Source: Cryptomeria japonica (taxonomy: Eukaryota; Streptophyta; Pinopsida; Cupressales; Cupressaceae). Taken from it: a stretch of DNA of 64,000 nucleotides. Of this stretch, positions 1 to 11,703 are shown piece by piece. The stretch lies in assembly GCF_030272615.1 (NCBI RefSeq), contig NC_081410.1, positions 141,952,849 through 142,016,848 of the forward strand. The letters run 5' to 3'. Under the pieces are notes generated by a model. That model had not been told where the DNA came from and did not search any database. It saw only the letters and a list, made by a program, of their open reading frames with translations. Every line of letters starts with the position of its first letter. Position 1 is the stretch's first letter. A program made the translations under genes and the position numbers.

Positions 1-1440
1 GTCAGACCTAAGACGAGAAATCCTAAGTGCAAGCAATGTTTTTAAAAAAAAATAAAAAAAATTGGTATGCAAATAATAATGAAATGCTTTGACGAATGAT
101 GAAATGACCTAAGGAACTTATGCAAGGTTTAAGGTTATGTCCTAAAGGAATGATGGAAGGCTATTCGAAGATTATGTGTATGATCTAAGGGGCTTATGCA
201 TGGGTTTGATCTAGGGGGGATTGCAAAGGCTAGGTATGATTAAATAAGATATGCAAGGATGAAAGGTGCAACTAGGTGAAGACTATGCAAGGACCTAAAA
301 GGTATGGAAAGCTAGAATGATGTGACTATATGAGGACCTAAAAGATCAGAACTCCAAAAGTGATGTCTCAAGAGATTCGAAATGTTTTTTTTGAGAACAC
401 AAGTTCAACGTTTCAAGGACAATGTTGTTTCACAATGTTTTTGTTTTACAATGTGGATGGATACTTGAAAGCTTAGACCAAGGTTTTTGTAAAGTGTTTC
501 AATTTCAAGTGTGGTGTTGATTGTGAAATGTTCTTGTTTGTTTGTGCACACACTCAAAAAACATGGCAGAGAAAATGCTTGTTTGATTTTGCAATAAAAA
601 ACACATTCAAGCACAATCCTAAGGCTGGCCAGGACAATAGTTGTTGAATCTCACTTGGGGGGTTACCCCGAGCTACGCAATTTAGAGCGGATACTTAGAT
701 GCTTGACCCCAATGGCTCCACCCTCGACACTCACTTCTCCGAGGCAGCCAAGCATCAGTCCCCACGAAAACTTCCTGTGGCAAACTTTGTATCTCTACTA
801 AGAACCGTAAGAATGTGAGCCGCTTCAGAGGTTTGACCTCCTGCATCAACAACTAGAAGGTTTTTGGCTTCTAACACAAAAGGTGTCTAGTAAGGGCACC
901 CGTTCGAGTGGCCATACATGTGGTGGCGTACGCTCTATTAAGGAAGGCTCCCAGCCTATAGAGGTTGCGCTCTATAGGGTTTATGAGGAGACATGTCGTT
1001 GGTATGAACTAATCAACACCCGTTGCTTGTAACTTTCGTCACAAACACATTTATTTATAGTGGTTCGGAAGAGCTTGGCTTTAGCCTGTTACCACTTGGA
1101 TCGTTCCCTCTCACCGAGCCTTAAGGGCTTCTCGGGAGGCAGGCCCTCTAAAAGGTAAAACAAAAAGAGCCTATTGCTCAAGACACAAAAGACACTAGTT
1201 AATTTTAAAGCATTGATTCAAAATGTGATCTAAGCTGAAAAATCAGACAATCTGTTTCAAATCACCATTTCTTCGATATGCGTCCTACATCAAAATAACA
1301 TCTGTAGTTTCAAGACTTTATCTTCGACACACGAGAATGGATGCCACAAGATGAAATCTGCACAAGTACACAAAGCAACAAAAGATTAGCCTCTAAGTTT
1401 TGAAACAAACTCAACAAACAAACAAACCCTATAGCGAATA
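1..1440 (-). mobile_element. Ty3/gypsy 5' leader remnant (element X)
   Basis: No credible coding region. The block at 1056-1160 (tatagtggttcgg, then a ctctcaccgagcc and ctcgggaggcagg stretch) resembles the untranslated leader of element B at 44053-44185 and of element A near 26200, in the same orientation as B. I therefore read it as the leader of a minus-strand Tat-like Ty3 element whose gag and pol lie beyond the left edge or are lost. Homology is judged by eye over about 100 bases; the rest of the block is assigned by context. Confidence 0.5.
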
Positions 1441-1915
1441 AGGAAAAAAAAAAGAAAAAAAAAAGTTAAACTAATAACAGAAAAAAGAAAGTGAAAACAA
1501 ACCTATCTAAATCATTAGTTGACTAATCTAAGTTAAATTATTTTAATTTAAGCTAATTTAAAAATAAAATAAAAAACTAAAGCCTAATTAACAATATTAA
1601 TCTAAATGACAAAAAAATAATTAATCTAACTAAAATCTAAATTAAAAACTAATTAAAAAATCCAATCCTAACAATCTAACTAAAAAAATCTAATTAAAAT
1701 CTAATTTTAAAAACTAATTAAAAATCTAATAAAAATCTAATTTAAAGAAAAGTAATTTAAAACTAATCTTAAAAAAAAAAAGTAAATTACGTAAAACTAA
1801 ACTAATATAAAAGCTAACTTAAACTTAAAGTTAAACTAATTAGAAAGGCTAACTTCAAATCTAATGAATAGAACTTAAAAACTAACACAAAACTACTTTA
1901 GAGAAAAAAAGAATC
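1440..1915. repeat. AT-rich ctaattaaaa-type simple repeat
   Basis: About 475 bases made almost entirely of variants of ctaatttaaaa and aactaattaaaaatctaat, preceded by an A/G-only run at 1441-1468. There is no ORF. It looks like a degenerate minisatellite inside element X, between its leader and its LTR. Confidence 0.55.
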
Positions 1916-3379
1916 TACATGATGCATTACTTTCCTGCATGTAGCACACTCATTAGACGTGGGAGAATGTCTATGGGAGAGCCTAAATAAGGCATATGAG
2001 CTGTCAAAGATCTTGCCTTTGCACTGCATAAAACAAATGGATATGGATTTGCAGTAGTTGTTTGATAGGTATGTTATTGGTCTTGCAATGCATCAAAATG
2101 TGGGAGCGAAGACAAGTATAGACAAAGTGCATGAACTGTTTCTAAAAATCTCCAAAGAGATATATCGCAATGCTCAGAAAGGTGGTTTTAAATGTAGAAA
2201 ACATAGAACCAATGACTAGGTATGCAAGACGTGGGGCTATTTGGCAGATGTGGGAACTATTTTTCCAACAGAAACACGACACACAACTATTTTTAAATTG
2301 CAAAATGCTACATTAAAGAAATCACGAGAATCGTTACTGAAGACAGAACTCGAGTGCAGGAAAGAGCAGTAGTGGGACATGTTAAATGTCTCCAAATTTA
2401 TCAAAACGAGACCAAAACAAAGTACATGAAATGTGTATGATAATTTGCAGACTATAAATGTAATGGATTTATTCAAAATGGTTTTAGAAATGATCAACCA
2501 GATCTATGAACAAAATAAATTAGAACGAGAGATCCTGCAGACATAGGCAAAACTTCAAATGAAACGAGAGATCCTGCAAATAGGCCTGTGAACAAAATAG
2601 ATCAAAATGTTAAACTTCCAACAAGCGAAAAAACAAACGACTGAAAGGACAAGTGCATGGTCCCACTGGGCGTACCAATTGTAGATGGAGGAAACAGATT
2701 GAATACAAGATTCAATCTTCCAACATCCAACAATGAAGTACTTGCAAAACACACACATGCAAATGCAAATATCTAAGCTAAAACACACATGCATGCAACA
2801 AAAATTCACTCCATTGCACTCTTATTCCTCAAGATTTCACATTTGATATATTTGTTGTCAGGAAGCACTTATGCAAAAAGCTATGAGGAAATGGAGATTT
2901 GAGAATGCAAAGATAGCGGATAAGATGTCAAGATAATGGGATGCAAACTGACATAAGTTTGGTCCTAAAGATGAGATGCTCAAATAAGAGAGAGGGGCTT
3001 GTTTAAATAGATTTTCTCCAGGCGAGTTCATGTTGTGGGATGAATATGGGATAATGCAAGGCGAGTGGTATAGGGAAGATGAGTGGTAAATAGGAAATGG
3101 TAAGTGGTAGGAGGGAATATTTAAGGGTTTTATTAAATAAATAGAGAAATGTGTATAACGTGAATGCGTGAAGGTGTATGCATGAATATGATATAATGTT
3201 TTATTTAATACATATAATAGATAAATGATGATATATTAATAATAGCATGATGAAAGATGGAAATTATGAATAATGAATTATGGATAAATAATAATGTAAT
3301 AATAAGGACTCGTCCGATGTTAAGTGAAATTTGAAATTAAATGAGGACAAATTAATGGAAATTTTTATGTGTCTACATT
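1916..3379 (-). mobile_element. LTR of Ty3/gypsy element X (lower edge unresolved)
   Basis: On the minus strand this LTR begins at 3379 with TGTAGACACATAAAAATTTCC-like sequence. It is followed upstream (3380 onward) by a polypurine-like tract, so 3379 is a true LTR edge. A TATA-like ctatttaaac lies near 3010 on the minus strand. The start resembles solo LTRs F (TGTAGACACATAAAAG) and E (TGTAGTCACATAAA), suggesting related families. A tg at 1920 is one candidate for the other edge, but no PBS was recognised. Within the LTR, gagagatcctgca occurs twice (about 2527 and 2567). Confidence 0.5.
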
Positions 3380-3858
3380 TTGCACCTCTTTGAGACAATG
3401 CAACTTGTCGCATTGTTTCAAAGAAAATGATCAACTGATATATACCCCAAATGTGTCTTGGTAAGGATGATGATTGATTGGTTATGCCCCCTCGAGAGAT
3501 TGATCAAACAGAATGATGGAGATTGATCTCTTGATAGATCGTGAGAGAGAAGATTGGATGATTGATATTGCGCAAGTGATTAGATTGAGATGTACATTTG
3601 ATAGAAATGCATAGTTGATGAGGTGTAACTGAACAATTGATGGAAATGAATAGTATAGCCGAATTGATAAGCTGATTAAGTTGATTGAGCTGATTAAGCT
3701 GATAGGGATTGATGCTAGCGCAAGATAAGGTGATCCAACGATTGATTAATTGATCCAGGGCATTGAGATTGCAAGAAGCAAGGTGGTTGATAAAGAGATT
3801 AAAGATTCAAAGACATTGCATTAGTTAGATAAAGTGTTTGATTGACCGCACTGGAATA
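3380..3858 (-). mobile_element. 3' UTR and polypurine tract of an X-family element
   Basis: The sequence next to the LTR edge reads ttttgcacctctttgag on the plus strand, the complement of a polypurine tract. It is followed by a ttcaaagaaaa block and a gccccctcgagag block. Element B has the same order next to its 3' LTR (19735-20000: ttttgcccctctttgaag, ttcaaagaaaac, gccccctcggaag). This identifies a minus-strand Tat-like 3' UTR. It contains many ttgattga-type repeats and no ORF. Confidence 0.6.
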
Positions 3859-4049
3859 AGATATAATGTTTTATTTAATAAATTTAATAGATAAATGATG
3901 ATATATTAATAATAGCATAATGAAAGATGGAAATTATGAATAATGAATTATGGATAAATAATAATGTAATAATAAGGACTCGCCCGATGTTCAAAGAAAT
4001 TTGAAATTAAATGAGGACAAATTAATGGAAATTTTTTATTTGTCTACAT
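3859..4049 (-). repeat. Second, truncated copy of the X LTR end
   Basis: About 190 bases nearly identical to 3188-3379: the shared run goes from gatataatgttttattt through aaggactcg to the terminal tgtctaca. It ends at the same LTR edge, followed by unrelated sequence from 4050. Two LTR ends in the same orientation, separated by only 480 bases of 3' UTR, indicate a deleted element or tandem LTR recombination. Confidence 0.75.
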
Positions 4050-4640
4050 TAACAACTACCTAACTTGCAACTGAAGATATGTAATTACAACATGACAAAC
4101 AAATAAGATTATGGACTAAGATCTCAGGCATTCTCGTAGTTTCCTCCGCTTGTATACTCCTCAGTGCCATTGTCTTCCTGATAAACAAATCCTGCATGAG
4201 AAAAATAAAATTAGGTATTCATTAAGTCAAACAGAAAAAACTTACCTTCGACTGTATCGACATAAGTCCTCCCGATGAGATTCACCCTCTGTGGCATTTT
4301 GCCCATCAGGTATCAACTTAACTTTAAAAATGCATCTCCAGTATCATAAGCTATCCCGACAAGTCCTCCCATACTTTACTCTCCTTTTTAGGTTGCTTCA
4401 ATTAATCAGTGTAAGTTTTTTGGTTCCTTCGACATTATTCTTTCGGCCAAACTTCCCCCTCGGCGAGCTGTTCACAAGTCTTATCAATTCTGTAGTTTCA
4501 TCGACACCTTTTATTTTCGATGGGACCGCTTTCGATTTCTTCGATGAACTTCATGTCAATGAAACTACTATTTTTGGTGAGTCCCTTTTGAGATCCATCA
4601 TAGCTTAGGTTTGTTTGATAAGTCATTTTTTGATGACATG
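4050..4640. other. Unclassified region, possible host-like exon pair
   Basis: Outside the recognised transposons. On the minus strand, sequence around 4245-4290 is followed by a GTAAG donor-like site (4244 downward), a T-rich tract and a TGCAG acceptor-like site (4192). Joining the flanks gives a short open frame ending in a stop near 4129. The implied intron is only 53 nt, below the usual plant minimum, so this is weak. The 105-codon plus-strand frame at 4291-4608 has no recognisable domain. Confidence 0.25.
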
Positions 4641-5815
4641 TCACCTGACTACCACTTCAGCTGCTAACTCATCTTGGTCGGACCCACCATCTGGACCTGC
4701 CATTTGACCTGGGCCCACCTTGTTTGTCACTGGGTCCACCTTGTTTGTCACTGGGTCCACCATGTGTTAGCCTTTGATTGGCTCCGGAGTCCTTGCCCTG
4801 CCACCTTAGCACGACCTCACTAACCATCAGAATTTGGTCTTTGAACTACTTCCTTATCGGGTCCCACCACTCGGTCGCCATGTCGCAGTGAATAAACATC
4901 GCACACTCTCTGATCATGGTATAGAGACCACCGTCGGATTGACTCAGCTGACTGTCTGATCTTCCTTATCTGCTCGGCCTTTAACCTTGCCTGAGCGGCT
5001 CTCTCTTTTCTTTATCCATCTGTGTCACGTGTCACTCTTTGGTTCACCCGCGGATCCACCTACCCACCACTTGGACCTGCCACGTGACCGCTACTTGGGC
5101 ACCACCTCGACTGCCACTGGACGCCATCTGTCTTGCAATTTCATCTGCCACTAGACCTGGGTTCTTCTTCTGTGCTTCACCACGTGGAACATCCTCATTC
5201 GCTTGCAGATCCACCGCGACGAGACCTCATCTGCCACCTTGGTAGTCACTATGTTGTGGATGATATAGGTTGTGCAACTTCATCTTGCGGTATAGCGACA
5301 ACCGTTGATCCACCTTCAACCTACTCAATCGTTAACTCACCTTTTCTGCATGTGATTAGTTGCCAAGTCATGCGGATAAACCATCGCGCATCTTTATCTT
5401 GCGGTATAGCGACCACCATTGGATCGTCCGCGATAACCGTCCGATCAGCCAAACTTGCTCGATCTTTAGCCCTCATTCTCACCAGCCTATCATAAAACTT
5501 TGGTTGCCTCAAGATGCGTGCGCAAGGTCCATTGGGTCGCTGAGCTAGCTGCTTGTCAAAAGCCTTTAAGCTTTGACGCTATGGATATGCATGACTTTGC
5601 ACTTAAATACAAAAATGTCCTCTCCACAACCAATGTGGGATAAAAGGTTTCATGCCTCCCCTGCTATCGCATGTGTTCTACGCCTGAGCCTTTGCTTGGA
5701 AAAACCTTTGAACCTAGTCTGCAACCACGCGACCCATGGCAACTACATTTTCTTGGAAGTTTCTAATGCCTTTTCTACTGCTCGATCTGGATCTGAAGAT
5801 ATTCAACAAAAATTA
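4640..5815. other. GC-richer unclassified DNA with internal sub-repeats
   Basis: Base composition is visibly more balanced than the AT-rich neighbours. ttgtttgtcactgggtccac is repeated in tandem at 4720-4761. A motif of type cttgcggtatagcgacnacc occurs at about 5283 and 5398, with a diverged relative near 4910. Variants of cctgccac recur. An AAATACAAAA box followed by ccaatgtgggataaa lies at 5600-5645. Several short overlapping frames exist in different phases, none with a domain I recognise. It could be a diverged LTR or a captured host promoter; no terminal repeats were found. Confidence 0.3.
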
Positions 5816-5824
5816 GAAAAATCA

Positions 5825-6560
5825 TTAAATTTGAAACACATCCATAATTTTTTGAGGTACCCCAAATCTAGTAAGAATGTTTTCCAAAAGAAACTTTATC
5901 ACAACTTTATTGGTAGCCTGCCTTGTAGGAATGGCTTCGACCCACTTAGTAAAATAGTCTGTAGTCACCAAAATCCATTTATGCCCACCACTAGATTTGT
6001 TTTCTATTTCCCTTATGGAGTCAATACCCCACATCTAGAATGGTTCCTCTGTATGCATGGGTTTAAGAGGAATAGCTCCATTATACTTAAGCTTCTGTGA
6101 AATTTTTTGGCATGCTTCACATTTTATGATATAAGCATGACAATCCTTGAAAATTTGGGGCCAATAATAACCGACATTAAGAATTTTATGAGCAATGGTT
6201 TTGGCTGAGAAATGGCCTCCACATACACCCTCGTGTAAGTCTCTCAAAATAGCAGATGCTTGACACTCATCTAAACACAATAAGAGAATACCATCTCTAT
6301 TTTCCCAATATAGATCTCCATTGAGTAATACATACCTAGATGTTTGAAACTTTAAAGTTCTTTTTTTACTATCATTCAACCTATCCGTACATTTCATGTA
6401 TTTCAAATAATATACAATATTTCCATACCAAGGACATCTCTCAATGCTAATTTGTACATCTTCCAATTCTACCTGATTTACCCTTGTTGCTTCAAGATTG
6501 GATTTTGCCATCAATTTTGCTAAACCCTGACCCCTTACCAACTTTGTGATTTGTAGATCA
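5825..6560 (-). pseudogene. Element I: truncated Ty3 integrase
   Basis: Integrase inserts retroelement cDNA into the genome. The minus-strand translation shows the N-terminal zinc-binding HHCC domain (HEGVCGGHF... GYYWP... CEACQ, about 6250-6090). The start of the catalytic core follows, with GIDSI, an ILVTTDYFTKW motif and the FGVPQKIMD segment. Coding homology stops near 5825, before the region that should hold the last catalytic Glu and the C-terminal GPY-type domain. A stop separates the zinc finger from the core (6035). It belongs to the pol of the same minus-strand element as the RNase H and RT just upstream, in a different frame, so the pol is also frameshifted. Confidence 0.85.
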
Positions 6561-7060
6561 ATTTTAAATTCTTGGATCTGGTTTATCCATCTGCATCTCC
6601 TTCCAGTAGTTTCTGATTGTCTGAAGATGTCTTTAACAACAACATTTGGTACATAGACAATGACAGTGGCACCAACTAGATAGGGTCTAAAAGATTCACA
6701 GCTTTCACAAGAGCATAAGCTTGTTTTTCATTTAAATCATAATTCAACTCGGATGCTTGCAATGTTTTGCTAAAAAATGCTATTGGTTGTTCATGACCTT
6801 CATTATTCTTTTGTAACATGATAGTAGCAATAGTATGGAATGAAGCAAACGAAAACACTTGAAAAGGCTTAGAGAAATCAGGCGATTTCAATACAGGGGC
6901 TTCCTTGATGGCTCTTTTGATACTTACAAGGGCTTCAAAAGCTTCATTAGTCCATTTTATTTCAACACCCTTTTTCAACATTTTAGCAATAGGCTTTATG
7001 ATTTCAGAGAAATTTGAAACAAATCTTCTTACAAAGTTAATTTGACCAAAAAAGGATTGA
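6560..7060 (-). pseudogene. Element I: Ty3 RNase H
   Basis: RNase H removes the RNA strand of the RNA/cDNA hybrid during reverse transcription. The minus-strand frame 6981-6676 has the order expected for the retroviral-type domain after RT: KWTNEAFEALVSIKRAI, VLKSPDFSKPF, QPIAFFSKTLQ and YDLNEKQAYALVKA. Where a D-A-S motif is expected the sequence reads FSFASFH, so the first catalytic Asp is missing. A stop at 6676 and a frame change relative to RT show it is dead. Its neighbours are RT on the 5' side and integrase on the 3' side. Confidence 0.8.
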
Positions 7061-7084
7061 ATTGCCTTAACTATTTTTGGGATT

Positions 7085-8070
7085 TAAATTTTATCAGTAG
7101 CAGCAATCCTTTTTGGATCGATTCTCACACCATCTTTTGAAACAATATGACCCAATAATTTTCCTTCAGTAACCCCAAAATGACATTTTTTGGATTCAAA
7201 GATATGTCATATTCTAATGCTCTAATAAAAATCTTTTCTAAGTCATTACAATGATCTTTTGCATTTTTAGAATAAGCAGTCATATCATCTTGGTACACTG
7301 CTAAAATATGATCAATTAACCCTTCAAAGGCTACATCCATAGCCCTCTGGAATGTAGCTCCTGCATTTCTTAACCCGAAAGGCATCCTTGCATACACATA
7401 AATGCCCCATGGTGTAGTAAAGGTTGTCTTGTATTTCTCCAACTCCTTGACCTTAACTTGGTTATAGCCTAAAAACCCATCCATCATAGACAACAATTCA
7501 TTTCCTGTAACCTTCTGCAATAGAGATTCCATGTTAGGCAAAGCATAGTTATCCTTCAAAGATGAAACATTTAGATTTCTGAAATCTACACATAACCTGA
7601 TATCACCATTTTTATTTCGTACTGGTACTAAGTTTGACACCCATGTTGAGTGCCTTATAGGCTCAATAATCCCTGCATTTCTCATTTTCATTAACTCCTC
7701 CTTCATCTTAGGAGCCAAGGTAGGGTTTATAGGCCTTTTCTTTTGCCTGAAAGGTTTAGCATCCGATTTTAATGGTACCTCATGCTAAAAAAGGTCTTCT
7801 CTGTACGCTTTAAGGTCATCATATGACCAGACAAAGACATGCCTATACTTCCTTAATAAATTTATCAATGTTGTTCTAATATTTGGGGTGAGTTTTTTTC
7901 CAATATACACTTCTCTTGGATTGCTCTCACTTCCCAAGTTTAATTTTTCAACACCTTCACACCCTCTTGAACTAGGTCTAAAACTAGTCATATCATCAAA
8001 CATTCTTTCTAGATCTACCAATCCCTTCCGGATTTTATTTGTCTTCAGCTGCAACACCTCCTGCCCAAGT
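7085..8070 (-). pseudogene. Element I: Ty3 reverse transcriptase
   Basis: Reverse transcriptase copies element RNA into DNA in the virus-like particle. In minus-strand order: a connector with the VFVWSYDDL motif (8057-7785), a stop at 7785, then GIIEPIRHSTWVSNLVPVRN, RLCVDFRNLN, LLSMMDGFLGYNQV, a TTFTTPWGIYVYARMPFGL block, NAGATFQRAMD, and VYQDDMTAYSK (near 7285). The YxDD catalytic box is therefore intact as YQDD. The frame continues from gag and protease but breaks near 7125. Motif spacing and the MPFGLRNAGATF sequence are Ty3/gypsy, not copia. Confidence 0.9.
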
Positions 8071-8269
8071 ACTATCTCTGTACCATCTTTGTCTTCTACA
8101 ATTCCATTCCAATCAATCTGCTGGTCTGCATACTAATCCTCACAAAAGAGAAATCTTAGCAAATCCCTGTCACCATCAAACACTTGCCAACTTTTAATAT
8201 TATCAGAAACATATGGTCTTGTTTTAATCTCAACTTGTGTAATATCATCAAAAGGGATATCATTATGTT

Positions 8270-8700
8270 TAATTTCTAGGTTAGCCATTAAATCTGCCAA
8301 AATATTATTGGACCTTTCAGTCCAATTAATGGAAAAAGCATAAAAAAGTTCAATATAATCTCAAACCTCATTCCTGTAACTTGTTAATTTTATATTTTTT
8401 GTAGCAAATTTGCCTGTAAATTGTGAAACAACTAATTCTAAATCACCATAAACTGTTAGTAACTTAATGCCATGCCTGTTTGCTAATTTAAGTCCTAATA
8501 AGAGAGCTTCATATTAAACAATATTATTAGTACATCCAAAAGCCAATGAGAAAGAATATTTAAAAGATTTTCCATTAGGTGAAATAAATACAACTCCTGC
8601 TCCATTTCCATCCTTACTGCAGGCACCATCAAAATATGATTTCCAAATCAAACTTTCATTGTGTTTAATAGCCTCTGCAATTTTTTCAATTTCTAAAGGT
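8270..8700 (-). pseudogene. Element I: archaeal-type RNase H placed between protease and RT
   Basis: Minus-strand translation gives YFDGACSKDGNGAGVVFISP (about 8635-8575), then FGCTNN, a stop at 8514 exactly where the catalytic Glu of the EYEAL motif is expected, YEALLLGLKLANRHG, TVYGDLELVVSQFTGKF and NNILADLMANLEI (about 8305). This matches the additional RNase H (aRNH) typical of the Tat lineage, also seen in element B. In B it follows RT and RNase H; here it sits upstream of RT and in frame with protease. A second stop lies at about 8367. The duplicate RNase H supports Tat-like assignment; the placement is the odd feature. Confidence 0.8.
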
Positions 8701-9293
8701 TTAGAAATACTTACATGAAAGTTGTCCATATCGGAATGGCAAAAGCAAGTTACTTGATCCAGATCCACTTCCTCTATGAGGTAGGGAGATCTTGGTTCTC
8801 TGTTGATTCTTACCTCTGCTCCTTTGATCGGGATGGTAGCAAACGATAGATCTAATTGCACATATCCACCTACCAGGTTTGACCATTGCTTCGATATCAG
8901 CATTCCATAGTTCGCAGGCACTTGCACAACTGTTACATCCATTTTATAGGTAGTGTCTGGACAAGCTGGAAACTTGAACTCAATATCCTTCATGATTCCG
9001 ACCACTGGGACTGACCTATTATCCATTGCATAACATTTTCCATAAGGGGTATCTACCTTCATTCCCAGCTCTTTCATGACATCCTCTGGCATAATATTTA
9101 CTGCTGCTCCTAAGTCTATCATGCAGTTTCTTACCATCTTATTGTTTATAAGCAGTGTTAAATAAAAAGGATCCACTTGTGAGAAGTTTTTGGTAATGGA
9201 TGTGCCTAAGTAAATTACTGGAGGATTCTCCTTTAACTTGAAAGCGTCTTTACTTAGATCATGAACATTTGATATGATTTTCAAAGTCTCCAT
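8700..9293 (-). pseudogene. Element I: retroviral-type aspartic protease
   Basis: It would process the Gag-Pol polyprotein. The frame shows DPFYLTLLINNKMVRNCMID followed by LGAAVNIMP (near 9125) and a flap-like NYGMLISKQWSNLVGGY (near 8900). The usual D-S/T-G triad reads D-L-G, consistent with one C-to-T change in a Ser codon, so activity is unlikely. The open frame runs straight into the additional RNase H (8514-9293 as one 259-codon stretch). It lies about 260 bases downstream of gag in the same reading frame. Confidence 0.85.
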
Positions 9294-9557
9294 CCTTATA
9301 TTTTGGAAATTTCATCACTTCAAGCAAAGGCAAAGAAATTTTTACCTGAGATAATGCTTGAGACATAAAAGTTCCACAATTTGAAGAGGGCTTACTGATT
9401 TATTTTTCTCCAAAGGCTTGAAAAGTTTTGGCCTTTCCATTTGTTTAATCTGTTCTGGTTCCTTCCCTTTCTTGGCACTTGTATCCTTGCCCTTGGCTAT
9501 GTCATTATTTGTCACTTTTGATTTTGTGACCCTAGCAAAAATACTAGCTGTCTTACC

Positions 9558-11703
9558 CTACTCATTGTTGACATTCCTATTTCTTAGTTGGTAATTGATT
9601 TTCACTTGTTCTACAACTGCAATAGTGAAAGCTTTCTTCTCCTCTTCAGTCAAGTTTCTCAAAGAAGTCACTGCTTCCTCCTGAAACAATTTTCTCAAGG
9701 CAGGGATATCTTCATCATCATCAGAAAAAACCTGATGTATGCTATATTGCAAATTCTCTCTTCTTTGATGCACATTAGAATATTCTTCCTCTTCAGATAA
9801 ATCCTCATCTCTTCCCCAATATGGATCATACGAAAGGGTATTCACAATTGGTTCATAATCCTCATTTTCATCTTCCTCTTCTATCAAGCTGTGCGCAATC
9901 ATACACTGTTCTGCAACATGAGGCAGATTACATACATCACACCATGGATACTCATCTAAAAAGTTTGTGGCTTTCTTTAATGGACAAGGAGTCTCTTTGT
10001 TTGTATTAGGTTTTACTAGTTTTCCATCCTTCCAATTTGTGTTATATGGCATGTAATGCAACCTCGACCTATTGTAATTTATTTGCTTATTGTTTTTGTA
10101 TGATGGCCTTTCATTAAGATTTTGCTTACCCTTTAGATACTTAAGCATGTCCATGATCTGAGTAAGATCATCTTTCTTGAGAACCCTGGAATTGTACAAC
10201 TTTGGATCATCTCTCTTAGCAACCTTCCCAGGAACCTTCCTATTATTCTCAATAGTAGCAGCTATCTTGAATGCTTGTTGTAAAGTATCAGGTCTATGAG
10301 ATAAAATCTCATAATGGGTTTTGCTGTCAAAAGCACTCAAATAAAAGTTAATCAGAAATGAATCAATAGGTCTGACATCTCTGGGTATTTTATTTAATAC
10401 TTTATTAAATATTTTATTAAATTCAACAACTGATTCATTTTGATTCTTCTTTATACTTGTTAATTCATGGGATGCAAATGAAGGATCATTGTGATCTCCA
10501 AATTCTTCCAAGAATAGTATTACGAATTCCTACCAGCTGCAAATACATCTATCAGGAAGGCTTCTATACCATTCTCTTGCATCTTCTGTCAAAGATTGAA
10601 CAAACAATTTCATGAATACATCCTCATGAGGAACCTCAAATTCTTCAATGATATTTTTTACATTAAATACATGTTGTTCTGTTGAATCAATTTCATTTCC
10701 TAAGAATTTGGGGGACTGCTGATCTTAAATCATTAGTGATCTGATTTGGATTACCAACAATGCCAGTGCAATCCAACTGTTTGTATCTTTCAATGATCAT
10801 AAGTCATCTGCCAACATGATGGTTGCTTTGATTGTTAATACTTCCACTATTGAATCCACCATTGTTGCCATAATTACCATTGTTCTCATTGTTTCCACCA
10901 CCATTATTATTGCCATTGTTTCCATTATTACCTCCATTGCCATTTTTTTTGTTCTTATCTTCACCATTGCCATTTCCATAATTTCCATTGTTACCTCTAT
11001 TATGTCCATTATTTTGATTGCCGCCATACCCATTACTTCCTATATGGTTACCCCTATTTGTGTTATTCAAGTTCCCATCATTCCATTCCTTCTTCCATCC
11101 TCCTGCCTTTCTTTACTTTGATCCCTATGCACATCCCTCCATCTTTTACTTCCATTTACTAATGGGTTATCATAAGTTACAAAAGGCTGCTCTATTCTTC
11201 TCATATGAGGGGGACTATACTTTTGAATTACTTGTCTACTTGTTTCACCCCTCTCTTCTTCTACCTTGTTTGTCTTGGGGCTTGAAATATTATTTCTCTC
11301 TATTCCGAGTTTTTGCAACACCTAATTTGGTTGCCTTTTAAGTGCCCTCACCATCTTGGCATCATCCGCGTTCATGTCAACCATTCTAAGGATAAGTTCG
11401 TCCCACTGTTTTGCTTCCTATTCCTCAAGAGTCAGGATCTCATCATGGCTATGTCTATTATCTTTTGTAAAGGATTTTCCTCGTTTTCAGATTTGCCAAC
11501 AGATGAAGAATCTTCCTCCCTATTAGGAAATCTCTTATATCCTTCAAACACCATGTTTGATTTCTTCTCTTTGTTCCTTTCTTGGGACACAACTGAACGA
11601 AATCTTCTTGTCCCTTGTGCAGAGACCTCCTCCCCTGCATAAATCTTATTGACAAATTCCTAGGGGTTTCTCTTATTTTCTCAACATACCAATTATTACT
11701 CAT
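9558..11703 (-). pseudogene. Element I: gag
   Basis: Gag forms the virus-like particle and binds RNA. The C-terminal half (10511-9558, 317 codons) has the capsid-like SVVEFNKIFNKVLNKIP and YEILSHRPDTLQQAFKIA segments, a zinc-knuckle-like CDVCNLPHVAEQC (near 9920), an acidic stretch and the closing YQLRNRNVN. The N-terminal half is broken into several frames. 11703-11458 begins MSNNWYVEKIRE, 11321-11067 is Arg/Glu-rich, and 11070-10804 is an extreme Asn/Gly repeat coded by degenerate aatggtaacaat-type units. Frameshifts and stops (for example about 10730 and 10512) separate them. The order gag, protease, aRNH, RT supports a single minus-strand element. Confidence 0.75.

Noticed and set aside
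4129-4300. Apparent two-exon host gene end on the minus strand with good splice-like sites
   Set aside because: The implied intron is 53 nt, shorter than usual for plants, and the short peptide matches nothing I recognise. Kept only as a weak note in the region description.
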